Assembly (NCBI RefSeq): GCF_014651675.1
Contig: NZ_BMXI01000006.1
Location: 124,001 to 188,000 of the forward strand
Source: Roseibacillus persicicus
GTDB taxonomy: Bacteria > Verrucomicrobiota > Verrucomicrobiia > Verrucomicrobiales > Akkermansiaceae
Direction: 5' to 3'
DNA: 64,000 nt
A program made the translations under genes and the position numbers. Under the pieces are notes generated by a model. It did no database searches. It saw nothing but the letters and a program-made list of their open reading frames with translations, and was not told the origin of the DNA. Positions 35,887 through 44,127 of this stretch are shown piece by piece. Position 1 is the first letter of the stretch, and each line of letters begins with the position of its first letter.

Positions 35887-37269
35887 ATGAAATCGTCGGG
35901 AATTGCAATCGCTGTCACCTTCGCCGCTCTGACCGGTGTGGGAGGTTTTTTCGTGGGTAAAGGAGCCGGATCTTCGGGGGGCGGCGATGAGGAGGCGAGC
36001 CTTCCCACCAAGTCCACGCTGAGTCAGACCACCTCGACCCAGAGCAACGGAGGCACCGGAACGGTGCAGCCGAATCTGCGGGGTTACGAACTCTCGAAGA
36101 ATCCCCGGCAAGGTTTGGAGACCCTTTTGGAAGAGCTGCGCCAGTCACCCATGGCTCAAATGGACTTCGAGGCGCTCTTTGGGATTTGGGATATGGTGCA
36201 GTATCTGGATGCCTATGAGCTCCAGAGTCTGATGGCGGAATTGGACGAAATGGGGGGCGGCCAGGAGATGTTGGCGGTGCGTATGATGTTGCTCAATCGA
36301 TGGGCCGCAAAGGATGGCCCGGCCGCGATGGAAAGTGTCTTTGAAGGAGAAAAGGGTATGATGCAGATGATTGGGGCGACGGGGGCGATGTTGGGCTGGA
36401 TGCGCTCCGAACCCGACCAAGCCTATGCGTGGTTCAAGGAAAACGGGGATCGCCTGGGTGGTAGTGCCATGGGGATGGGCAAGGAGCAAATCGAGGCCAT
36501 GTACTTTGCCAACATGGCGAAGACCGACTTCGATGGCACCATGGCCAAACTGGATGGCATGGAGTCCAAGACGCAAAAGGCGGTCATTCAGCAGCTGGCC
36601 CAGTCGGCGGGGATGGATCCCGAGCGGAGGTCAGAACTGTTGGATTATCTGAAGTCCAAAGACGATCCCGACCTCCTTCATGACGCCCGTCGCAGCATCG
36701 TTCAGCAGATGGCTTGGCAGGATCCCCAAGCCGCAATCGACTTTATCGAAAGTGAGAATCCCAGAGATGACCTTCGTGATGAATTGGTCGACAACGCCAC
36801 CTCTATGTGGTCGCACACTGACCCTGCTGGGGCTGTTGAGTGGCTCGGGGAGGAGCTCAAGGGGCAACCTGATGCTGGCGAGAAAATCTCCAGTTCTTTC
36901 GGCCAATGGGTCGGGCAGGATGAGGCCGAGGCCGCCCAATGGTTGGCGAGCCAGGGGGATGAGTTCAAAACGGATTCCGTCTTTCGCGATGCGGGTCACG
37001 GCTTAATCAACAGCGGCGAGTATGAACGTTCGGCCGAATGGTTTGAGCAAATCATCGACGATGACGACCGTCGGGTGAACTACGACCGCCTCTATCAATC
37101 CTGGAAGGAGGAGGACCAAGCGGCCGCTGACCAGTGGAAGACCCAATTGCCCGCTGAGGAAGCCGCGATGATTAGTCAAGAAAGCAGTGTCGGCGCAGCT
37201 GTTGGAGCCGTGATCGGTGCGTCGGTTGGCGAGGCGATGGAAGAAGTTCCTGCGGAAGAGGAGGAGTAG
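35887..37269 (+). CDS. Signal-anchored helical-repeat protein with Met/Gln-rich ectodomain
   Basis: 460 residues. An N-terminal hydrophobic segment (IAIAVTFAALTGVGGFFVG) is followed by a Gly/Ser/Thr-rich linker and a helical-repeat domain in which a motif like DPxxAxxWxxE recurs (DQAYAWFKENGDRLGG, EAEAAQWLASQGDEF, YERSAEWFEQIID). The C-terminus is a Gly/Ala stretch (GAAVGAVIGASVGEAM) with an acidic tail. It resembles the pair at 10274-12948, showing that this family is multicopy in the genome. Probably envelope-located, function unknown. The obg gene follows 49 bp downstream. Confidence 0.7.
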   Translation: MKSSGIAIAVTFAALTGVGGFFVGKGAGSSGGGDEEASLPTKSTLSQTTSTQSNGGTGTVQPNLRGYELSKNPRQGLETLLEELRQSPMAQMDFEALFGIWDMVQYLDAYELQSLMAELDEMGGGQEMLAVRMMLLNRWAAKDGPAAMESVFEGEKGMMQMIGATGAMLGWMRSEPDQAYAWFKENGDRLGGSAMGMGKEQIEAMYFANMAKTDFDGTMAKLDGMESKTQKAVIQQLAQSAGMDPERRSELLDYLKSKDDPDLLHDARRSIVQQMAWQDPQAAIDFIESENPRDDLRDELVDNATSMWSHTDPAGAVEWLGEELKGQPDAGEKISSSFGQWVGQDEAEAAQWLASQGDEFKTDSVFRDAGHGLINSGEYERSAEWFEQIIDDDDRRVNYDRLYQSWKEEDQAAADQWKTQLPAEEAAMISQESSVGAAVGAVIGASVGEAMEEVPAEEEE

Positions 37270-37318
37270 CGACTGAGATCGGATTTGCATCTCGGGCATT
37301 CTTGGCGCATGGAAGAGC

Positions 37319-38398
37319 ATGTTCGTTGACCGGATTCGTATTTTTGCCAAGGCTGGTGACGGGGGAAATGGCGCCATTTCCTTCCGCCGCGAGAAATTTG
37401 TCCCTGAGGGTGGCCCCGATGGGGGCGATGGAGCCGATGGGGGAGAAGTCGTTTTGGAGGTCAGCGAGCATGTTGATAACCTCAAGGCCTTTTCCTATAA
37501 CCCGAAGCTAGTCGCTCAGGATGGCGGCGCCGGACAGAAGTATAAGAAAAGCGGTAAACGTGGTCGTCCTGCGGTGGGTAAGGTCCCACCCGGAACCGTC
37601 GTCTACCGCACCTCCGCGCTGACCGTTAAAGAGGCGGTCGAGATGGAGCATGGCGAGGGAATCGATGTGGAACCCATTGCGGACCTCACCAATGCGGGAG
37701 ACCGAATCACTCTTTGCACCCCGGGCAAGGGAGGCCGCGGAAACTGGCACTTCCGCAGTGCTACCAATCAAACGCCCGAAGAACGCGAACTCGGCACCGA
37801 GGGCGAACAGGGAGTCTTTTTCCTCGAGCTGCGTCGCATTGCGGACGTGGGTTTGGTGGGCTTTCCCAATGCGGGCAAGTCGACTTTGGTGGGTGCTCTT
37901 TCCGCCAATAAGCCGAAGATTGGCTCTTATCCCTTTACCACTTTGACGCCTTCGGTCGGGGTGATTGAATTCCCGGGCTTCAAGCGCTGCACCATCGCCG
38001 ACATTCCCGGACTCATCGAAGGCGCGCATGAAAACCGCGGGCTGGGGCACGAATTCTTGCGCCACATTACCCGCTGTCATTTGTTGCTGTTCGTGGTCGA
38101 TATGTCGGGCTTGGAAGGGCGCGACCCGATCGAGGATTTGCAGATTCTACGCACCGAGATCAAGGAGTATGATGAGGAGTTGGCCAAATTCCCTTGGAAG
38201 ATTCTCGCCAACAAAATGGACTTGCCTGAGTCGGCCCAGAATTTGGAATACCTCAAGCAGCGCTTCCCCAAAATCGAAGTGATTCCGATTTCCGCGCAAG
38301 AAGGCGATGGCCTCGACGCGCTCAAAAAGCGTCTCTGCGAAGAGGTCGGCCAGCAGCCCAAGGACACCGTTGTAGCTAAACCTAAAGAAGAGGAATAA
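37319..38398 (+). CDS. obg: GTPase Obg (CgtA)
   Basis: 359 residues. The N-terminal Obg fold is glycine-rich (FVDRIRIFAKAGDGGNGAISF, GGPDGGDGADGGEVVLEV, KGGRGNWHFRSATNQTP). The G domain has G1 GFPNAGKST, the FTTLTP switch, DIPGLIEGA (G3), NKMD (G4) and SAQEGDGLDAL (G5). It is an essential GTPase that works in late assembly of the 50S ribosomal subunit and in stress signalling. No rplU-rpmA pair sits before it, unlike in many bacteria. Confidence 0.97.
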   Translation: MFVDRIRIFAKAGDGGNGAISFRREKFVPEGGPDGGDGADGGEVVLEVSEHVDNLKAFSYNPKLVAQDGGAGQKYKKSGKRGRPAVGKVPPGTVVYRTSALTVKEAVEMEHGEGIDVEPIADLTNAGDRITLCTPGKGGRGNWHFRSATNQTPEERELGTEGEQGVFFLELRRIADVGLVGFPNAGKSTLVGALSANKPKIGSYPFTTLTPSVGVIEFPGFKRCTIADIPGLIEGAHENRGLGHEFLRHITRCHLLLFVVDMSGLEGRDPIEDLQILRTEIKEYDEELAKFPWKILANKMDLPESAQNLEYLKQRFPKIEVIPISAQEGDGLDALKKRLCEEVGQQPKDTVVAKPKEEE

Positions 38399-38401
38399 GC
38401 G

Positions 38402-38788
38402 ATGAAGGTGCCGGTCTTTGTTTATGGCGCCTTGCGCCAGGGAGCATCGAACGCTTGGCGGATGGAACGCGCTTCCTTCGTCGGGAAAGCCACTGGCGCG
38501 GGGACTCTCGTTAAAGTGGACTGGTATCCCGGGCTGGTTCTGGGTGGAGATGCCCTCGTGCAGGGCGAAGTCTATCAGGTCGACGAACAGACTCTGCGCG
38601 AACTCGATGAGTTCGAGGGAATTGGAGTGGAGGACACTCGAAACGACGAATACCGCCGGGTAGAAGCCACCGTGCGTTTGGACGACGGCACGCTTCTGTC
38701 CTGTCAAATCTACGAGTGGCAACTCGGGGTGGAGGCCTATGAGGTGGTGGCCAATGGTGACTGGCTGACGGTCGCTGCCAGCCGTTAG
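38402..38788 (+). CDS. Gamma-glutamylcyclotransferase-like (AIG2) protein
   Basis: 128 residues. PVFVYGALRQGASN matches the YGxLR(x)G start of the GGCT/AIG2 fold, and LDEFEGIGVEDTRNDEYRRV carries the usual acidic residue used for catalysis. Members cyclise gamma-glutamyl peptides to 5-oxoproline, though many bacterial ones are untested. It starts 3 bp after obg and is probably its operon partner. Confidence 0.85.
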   Translation: MKVPVFVYGALRQGASNAWRMERASFVGKATGAGTLVKVDWYPGLVLGGDALVQGEVYQVDEQTLRELDEFEGIGVEDTRNDEYRRVEATVRLDDGTLLSCQIYEWQLGVEAYEVVANGDWLTVAASR

Positions 38789-38791
38789 GTC

Positions 38792-39541
38792 CTACGGGCT
38801 CTTTCGAACCACTTGGCCCTCCTGATAGAGCTCCTTGTTAGAGGCGTTGTATTCGGACTTGAGAGTGAGGCTGATTTGCGACAGGTCGACTAATCGCCAG
38901 GACTGGAATTGCCACTGGCCGTCTTTGCCATCGTGAGCAAATCCAATGAGAAGGTGGTGGCCATTTTTCAGGATTTTCGAGGTCTTGCTTCGCGGGGTGA
39001 AGTAGAAGGTGCGGAGACTGGATTCTTGCGAAGAGGCTTCGTAGAGCTTGGGATCCAGATAGTAGACCCGTCCCGTGGGCTCGTGGGTGAGCATCAGGTC
39101 CGGATAGCCGGAACGTTGGGCATTGCCTTCTTGGGTGAGTGGAATTTGGCAACGGAGGTCCGGATGGCTGTCTAACAGTTCCAACAAAGAGTCTTCGAAA
39201 AAGCGCGAAGCCTCGTTGATGCGCCGCAGACCGATGAGGGGGGAGGTGGGCTCGTTGAGCTTTTGCATCGTGGAATCGGCAGCCTGCGCAATGGCATCGA
39301 GCACAGGCTCGCAAACACTGTCCAGAGGAAGAACCCGTTGCCCGCTGGCCTGCTCGATTACCTGTGCGAAAGGCGAGGTGCCGGTTGGCAGCGGGGGCGT
39401 TTTTTTCTCTACCGGGGCGGGAGGAGCGACTTGTCGTTGCGCCTTCAGGTCTTGGTAAATCCGGCTATAGGCCAAAGAGTATCCCACCATCCCTCCGAAA
39501 AGGAGAGAGATGATTGCCAGGGCCACTGCTAACTTGCTCAT
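38792..39541 (-). CDS. Membrane-anchored protein with possible PD-(D/E)xK nuclease fold
   Basis: 249 residues with a single N-terminal span (about 5-25), a Pro-rich linker (40-53) and a C-terminal soluble domain. In the latter, a helix FFEDSLLELLDSHPDL is followed by GYPDLMLTH (Pro147-Asp148) and YYLDPKLYE (Asp163-Pro-Lys165), with HHLLIGFAHDG on a later strand. Asp followed at this spacing by D-x-K is the signature of PD-(D/E)xK nucleases. The anchor would place the domain outside the cytoplasm if it is a signal anchor. Identification is by pattern only; a non-catalytic domain is possible. It is convergent with the GGCT-like gene. Confidence 0.5.
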   Translation of the reverse strand: MSKLAVALAIISLLFGGMVGYSLAYSRIYQDLKAQRQVAPPAPVEKKTPPLPTGTSPFAQVIEQASGQRVLPLDSVCEPVLDAIAQAADSTMQKLNEPTSPLIGLRRINEASRFFEDSLLELLDSHPDLRCQIPLTQEGNAQRSGYPDLMLTHEPTGRVYYLDPKLYEASSQESSLRTFYFTPRSKTSKILKNGHHLLIGFAHDGKDGQWQFQSWRLVDLSQISLTLKSEYNASNKELYQEGQVVRKSP

Positions 39542-39620
39542 GGGTTGAAAAGCTAAAGGTTTCGCTTCTCGACCGCGAGGCTTTAGCTGGTCTTCAACTC
39601 GTCATCTCCCAGCCGCCAAC

Positions 39621-39720
39621 TGCGCCAATCCGACCGCCCACTGCGCGGATATTGGCGTCAATTTGTCGCAGCCGCTGGGGGCAGATTTCATTATCCCTTG
39701 ATAACTGGGGGGATTGGCGT
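39621..39720. promoter_or_regulatory. Three ATTGGCG copies upstream of clpB
   Basis: ATTGGCG(T) occurs at 39651-39658 and 39713-39720, and in reverse orientation (CGCCAAT) at 39623-39629, all within 140 bp of the clpB start. No CIRCE-type inverted repeat was found. They may be operator sites; this is only pattern evidence. Confidence 0.25.
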
Positions 39721-39757
39721 TCCTTGGACTTGGCTAGTGAACTGCAAATAAGAAGTT

Positions 39758-42334
39758 ATGGGATTAGATAAATTAACAGCAAAACTTCAGGAAGCGCTGC
39801 AACAGGCGCAACGAACAGCCTCCAAGTCGGCTCACCCCGAGTTGAAGAGCAATCACGTTCTTCTCGCCCTCCTCACTCAGGAAGGCGGAATCGTAGTGCC
39901 AATTTTAGAAAAAGCAGGCGTCGATGTCTCGCGCTTGAAAGCCTCCGTGGCTACCGCGCTCGACAAAGAGCCGCGCGTGCAAGGCTCCGGTAGTCAGCCG
40001 CAGATTAGCTACGGCTTGCGTAGTAGTTTGGACGCCGCGGACGAGGTTCGCGAAGCCATGGATGATGACTACCTCAGCGTCGAACACTTCTTGGCGGGCT
40101 CGCTCAAGTCGGACTCGCCGGCGGGAAAACTATTGAAAGAAGCGGGGCTCACCCAAGAAAACTTTGATGTCGCCTTGAAGGAGATTCGTGGCGCGCAGAA
40201 AGTAACTGACGACGACCCTGAGGGTAAATACGAGGCGCTGGAAAAATACGGCACCGACCTCACCGCCCGAGCCCGGGAAGGGAAGATCGACCCTGTGATT
40301 GGCCGCGACGAGGAAATCCGACGGGTGCTGCAGGTTCTCTCGCGCCGAACCAAGAACAACCCCGTGCTCATCGGAGAGCCTGGAGTCGGTAAGACCGCCA
40401 TCGTGGAAGGTCTCGCGCGGCGTATCGTCAGCGGCGACGTGCCGGATGGCATGAAGAACAAGCGGGTGGTTTCCCTCGACTTGGGAAGCATGTTGGCGGG
40501 GGCGAAGTATCGCGGTGAGTTCGAGGAGCGCCTCAAGGCTTTCCTCAAAGAGGTGACCTCCTCCAATGGGGAAATCATTCTCTTCATCGACGAGCTCCAC
40601 ACCATCGTGGGGGCCGGCGCCAGCGAAGGCGCGGTCGATGCCTCCAACCTTTTGAAACCTCAGCTTGCCCGGGGTGAACTCCGCACTATCGGAGCCACCA
40701 CCCTCGACGAGTATCGCAAGTATATCGAGAAAGATGCCGCCCTCGAGCGCCGCTTCCAGCCCGTGAAAGTGGGCGAGCCGAGTGCGGAGGATACCATCGC
40801 GATTTTGCGGGGACTGAAGGAGCGTTACGAGGTTCACCACGGAGTGCGCATTCAGGATGGTGCGATTGTCGCTGCTGCGACCCTGAGTGACCGCTACATC
40901 ACAGACCGATTTTTGCCAGACAAGGCAGTGGACTTAATTGATGAGGCCGCCAGCCGGCTCAAGATTGAGCTCGATTCCATGCCCACCGAGATTGACCAGA
41001 TTGAGCGTCAGATCATGCAGTTGGAGATGGAGCGACAGGCTCTCGCCAAAGAAACGGATTCGGCAAGCAAGGCTCGCCTCGAGAAAGTGGAAGCCGAGAT
41101 GGCGGACCTCAAAGAGGAGTCGTCTGGCCTGATGGCGCGGTGGCGCAATGAGAAGGAAGTGATCGACGCGGTGCGCGAGGTGCAGGAACGACTGGATACC
41201 TTGCGAACCGACATCGAGCAGGCACAACGAATAGGTGACCTCAGCCGAGCGTCCGAAATCATGTATGGTCAGATTCCGGATGCCGAAAAGGAACTGGAGG
41301 AAGCCAAGGAACGTCTCGCCGAATTGCAGGGAAGCTCTGGGCTTCTGAAAGAGGAGGTCACCGAAGAAGACATTGCCCGCGTGGTTGCCGCGTGGACGGG
41401 GATTCCGGTGAGCCGCCTGCAAGAAGGAGAACGTGCCAAGCTGGTCAAGATGGAGTCTCGCCTCGGCGAACGCGTCATAGGACAGCGGCAAGCGATTGAC
41501 GCGGTATCCAATGCCGTCCGTCGCGCTCGGGCTGGATTGCAGGATGAGAACCGGCCCATAGGTTCGTTTCTTTTCCTAGGGCCGACCGGGGTTGGTAAGA
41601 CTGAGCTCTCGAAGGCGCTAGCCGAGTTCCTCTTTGATGACGAGAACGCGATGGTGCGCATCGACATGTCGGAATACATGGAGAAGCACGCTGTCTCGCG
41701 CCTGATTGGAGCACCTCCGGGATACGTGGGCTACGAAGAGGGTGGGCAGCTCAGCGAGCACGTCCGTCGCAAGCCTTACTCGGTGGTTCTTTTCGATGAG
41801 ATTGAGAAGGCTCACCCCGACGTCTTCAACGTGCTTCTGCAGGTTCTCGACGATGGACGCATCACCGATGGCCAGGGCCGGACGGTGGACTTCCGCAATA
41901 CCGTGCTCATCATGACTTCCAATATCGGCAGCCAGTTCATCATGGACGAGAGCAATGCCGAGCAGCGGGAGGCCAAGGTGACCGAGGCCCTGCGTGCTCA
42001 CTTCCGCCCCGAGTTCCTCAACCGCATCGACGAGACCGTCATCTTCGACCGCCTCGAGCGCAGCGAGTTGACCACCATTGTGGACATTCAATTGGAGCGC
42101 GTGCGCAAGCGTTTGGCCAAGCAAGGACTGGGCTTGGCGCTTAGCGAGGAGGCCAAAGAGTATATCGGCAATCAAGGTTACGACCCGGTCTACGGAGCGC
42201 GGCCACTCAAGCGGGCGATTCAGAAGCATCTTCTGGACGAGTTGAGTCTGCAGGTGCTGGAAGGCAACTTCGTCCCTGGCGATGTCATCAAGGCCGATGT
42301 CGTTTCCGGCAAAGTGGTCTTCACAAAGGCATAA
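39758..42334 (+). CDS. clpB: ATP-dependent chaperone ClpB
   Basis: 858 residues, a full-length ClpB. The Clp N-domain is at 1-145. The first AAA+ domain has Walker A GEPGVGKT (206-213) and [17 protein letters not shown]. The coiled-coil middle domain (about 410-530) marks it as ClpB rather than ClpA/C. The second AAA+ domain has GPTGVGKT (608-615) and [25 protein letters not shown]. It unfolds and rescues aggregated proteins with DnaK. The 215-bp upstream region has three ATTGGCG copies; no CIRCE element is visible. A strong terminator follows. Confidence 0.98.
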   Translation: MGLDKLTAKLQEALQQAQRTASKSAHPELKSNHVLLALLTQEGGIVVPILEKAGVDVSRLKASVATALDKEPRVQGSGSQPQISYGLRSSLDAADEVREAMDDDYLSVEHFLAGSLKSDSPAGKLLKEAGLTQENFDVALKEIRGAQKVTDDDPEGKYEALEKYGTDLTARAREGKIDPVIGRDEEIRRVLQVLSRRTKNNPVLIGEPGVGKTAIVEGLARRIVSGDVPDGMKNKRVVSLDLGSMLAGAKYRGEFEERLKAFLKEVTSSNGEIILFIDELHTIVGAGASEGAVDASNLLKPQLARGELRTIGATTLDEYRKYIEKDAALERRFQPVKVGEPSAEDTIAILRGLKERYEVHHGVRIQDGAIVAAATLSDRYITDRFLPDKAVDLIDEAASRLKIELDSMPTEIDQIERQIMQLEMERQALAKETDSASKARLEKVEAEMADLKEESSGLMARWRNEKEVIDAVREVQERLDTLRTDIEQAQRIGDLSRASEIMYGQIPDAEKELEEAKERLAELQGSSGLLKEEVTEEDIARVVAAWTGIPVSRLQEGERAKLVKMESRLGERVIGQRQAIDAVSNAVRRARAGLQDENRPIGSFLFLGPTGVGKTELSKALAEFLFDDENAMVRIDMSEYMEKHAVSRLIGAPPGYVGYEEGGQLSEHVRRKPYSVVLFDEIEKAHPDVFNVLLQVLDDGRITDGQGRTVDFRNTVLIMTSNIGSQFIMDESNAEQREAKVTEALRAHFRPEFLNRIDETVIFDRLERSELTTIVDIQLERVRKRLAKQGLGLALSEEAKEYIGNQGYDPVYGARPLKRAIQKHLLDELSLQVLEGNFVPGDVIKADVVSGKVVFTKA

Positions 42335-42352
42335 TAGAATCAAATTCACCAG

Positions 42353-42393
42353 CCCCGGTAGGAACTTACGAACCTGCCGGGGTTTCTTTTTTT
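42353..42393 (+). terminator. Rho-independent terminator after clpB
   Basis: Arms CCCCGGTAGG and CCTGCCGGGG form a near-perfect ten-base stem, followed by a T-rich run starting GGTTTC and then seven T. It lies 18 bp past the clpB stop. Confidence 0.9.
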
Positions 42394-42427
42394 CGACAGA
42401 AGAGGGAAGGTCGCTTAGGATTCGGCT

Positions 42428-42700
42428 ATGCCTGCCAAGAAAAAGAAGAACAAGCCTCTGGTCGGCAATGCCTTGGTCAAAGAGGTGAACCGTCGCATTC
42501 GCTTGGCGCGGACCCAGTGGGATGCGCACAACAATGCCGCTTGTCGGCGGGAACGTCTCCGGGCCTTGAAGCTTTACGAAACTTTGAGCGAGGCGGAGAA
42601 AGAAAAAGTTCCTCAGACCCTACGCGTGTGGTTGCGCTACCGCAGTGAAAAATACTTCGGCGAAGGCCGGAATGGGAACGGTGCGAACTCGAAGGGGTAG
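42428..42700 (+). CDS. Small basic helical protein, unknown function
   Basis: 90 residues beginning MPAKKKKNKPLVGNALVKEVNRRIRLARTQW (basic N-terminus, two amphipathic helices), with YETLSEAEKEKVPQTLRVWLRYRSEKYFG at the end. It looks like a coding gene by codon use and by a good ATG, but I recognise no family. The positive charge suggests nucleic acid contact, which is only a guess. The repeat array begins 22 bp after the stop. Confidence 0.6.
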   Translation: MPAKKKKNKPLVGNALVKEVNRRIRLARTQWDAHNNAACRRERLRALKLYETLSEAEKEKVPQTLRVWLRYRSEKYFGEGRNGNGANSKG

Positions 42701-42721
42701 GCCACCTCACGAATTTTTCGA

Positions 42722-43371
42722 CGGTAGGGCTGTTTTGCCAAAACAGCTGCGAATGTTCGGGGAAGGTCCCCAGGCCTCCGGCCGTCGTCCGCGGGAGAAC
42801 CTTTCGAACATCCCGGAACTCTCGCGGTCCTTTTATCAAAAGGACCCTACCGGAGCATGGACATTCCTGTCCATGAGCAGAGCCCCGGGGTGTCAGAGCC
42901 TTCGTTGGAGACGGGTTCGGTTCGGACGGTTTGATGTGGACGGTTTGATGCGGACGGACCGTCCCAGGGACAGGAATGTCCCTGCTCCGTCGGTAGGGCT
43001 GTTTTGCCAAAACAGCCGCGAATGTTTGGGGAAGGTCCCCAGGCATCCGGCCGTCGTCCGCGAAAGAACCCTTCGAAGACTCTTGAACTCACGTGGTCCT
43101 TTTATCAAAAGGACGCTACGGGAGCATGGACATTCCTGTCCATGAGCAGAGCCCCGGGGTGTCAGAGCCTTCGTCGAGACGGATTCGGTGCGGACGGTTT
43201 GATGTGGACGGACCGTCTCAGGGACAGGAATGCCCCTGCTCCGTCGGTAGGGCTGTTGTGCCAAAACAGCCGCGAATGTTTGGGGAAGGTCCCCAGGCCT
43301 CCGGCCGTCGTCTGCGGGAGAACCCTTCGAAGGCCTCTGAACTCTCGCAGTCCTTTTGTCAAAAGGACCCT
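42722..43371. repeat. Palindrome-rich direct repeat array (2.5 units of 254-269 bp)
   Basis: Three tandem copies start at CGGTAGGGCTG: 42722-42990 (269 bp), 42991-43244 (254 bp) and a partial copy 43245-43371. Unit 1 has an extra 15-bp GGACGGTTTGATG duplication. Each unit holds several perfect hairpins: GGCTGTTTTG with its complement, GGTCCTTTT/AAAAGGACC, GGGACA..TGTCCC and GGGGA..TCCCC. It fills the gap between two converging genes. Long open frames in both strands come from the repeat and are not genes. This resembles REP/BIME-type extragenic palindromes, but with a large unit. Confidence 0.9.
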
Positions 43372-43374
43372 AAC

Positions 43375-44121
43375 TCAACAAAACTCCACCTCTCCCCAGC
43401 GAAGGGGCAGGTGCATGTTGACGGCTCCCTGCGGGCTCCAGACCCAGTTGTCCTCAGGGTGCTCTTGCTCCTCGGGGTTCAGGCTCTCAGCCAAGGGAGT
43501 GCCGTGGGGCGGAATACGAACATACTGGCCCTCGACGATTTCATGCTGCCACTGGACGCGTGAGTAATTGATTCGCCAGCGGTCCCCGCGCTGGGGCGGA
43601 GCGGCCCTTTCCTGATGATACTTGGCCAGTCCGGACCAAGGAATCGCGACTCGTGCCTCCCATCCCTGGTCCTCGCTGGTAGGGTTGTTGAGCTTGCCCC
43701 TGACGATCACCTCACGCTGCAATCCTGTGATATTGCAGCCTAGAATCGGGACTCCTCCTTCGCCGTAGGGCTTTGGCAATGAGAGCTCCCAAATCGTGCC
43801 CAGCGCGTTCATCTCGAACTCATAGTAGTTCAGGCCATCGCAATCGGGATCGATAAAAATCTCGATGTCGTTGTCGTGAAACATGACCTCATTCTGCTGG
43901 GTAATCGTGCCCCAGACATGGGGTTCCTCCATTTCAGCGAGGAAGTAGAAGAACTCATCGTCCCAAGCCATCTTGACCCGGGTGCGAAAGCGGGGCGCCA
44001 GTGCGGGGTCGCCGGTGATGTCGACGAAGTCCTCGCTCCAGGGAATGGTGGCCCAGTCCTGTTGGTTGTTCAGGCGCTGGCAGCGATAGTGGCGGCGGTG
44101 GGATTCGTTCCAGTGGTTCAT
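43375..44121 (-). CDS. CBM9-like carbohydrate-binding protein
   Basis: 248 residues without a signal peptide. It has the CBM9-like pattern found in sugar-binding domains: DEFFYFLAEMEEPHVWGT, NDIEIFIDPDCDGLNYYEFEMNALGTIWEL, then GWEARVAIPWSGL and WRINYSRVQW. The domain normally binds xylan or other sugars beside a catalytic module, but here it stands alone and appears cytoplasmic, so its ligand is open. The helicase gene is read from the same strand upstream, with 6 bp between them. Confidence 0.75.
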   Translation of the reverse strand: MNHWNESHRRHYRCQRLNNQQDWATIPWSEDFVDITGDPALAPRFRTRVKMAWDDEFFYFLAEMEEPHVWGTITQQNEVMFHDNDIEIFIDPDCDGLNYYEFEMNALGTIWELSLPKPYGEGGVPILGCNITGLQREVIVRGKLNNPTSEDQGWEARVAIPWSGLAKYHQERAAPPQRGDRWRINYSRVQWQHEIVEGQYVRIPPHGTPLAESLNPEEQEHPEDNWVWSPQGAVNMHLPLRWGEVEFC

Positions 44122-44127
44122 GGGCTG

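Noticed and set aside
42722-43371. CRISPR array
   Set aside because: Units are 254-269 bp, contiguous and without unique spacers, and no cas genes are near.
42645-43563. Several open frames of 120-190 codons on both strands in the repeat array
   Set aside because: They cross the repeat units and rise from the repeated composition; peptides repeat with the unit and no frame is kept.
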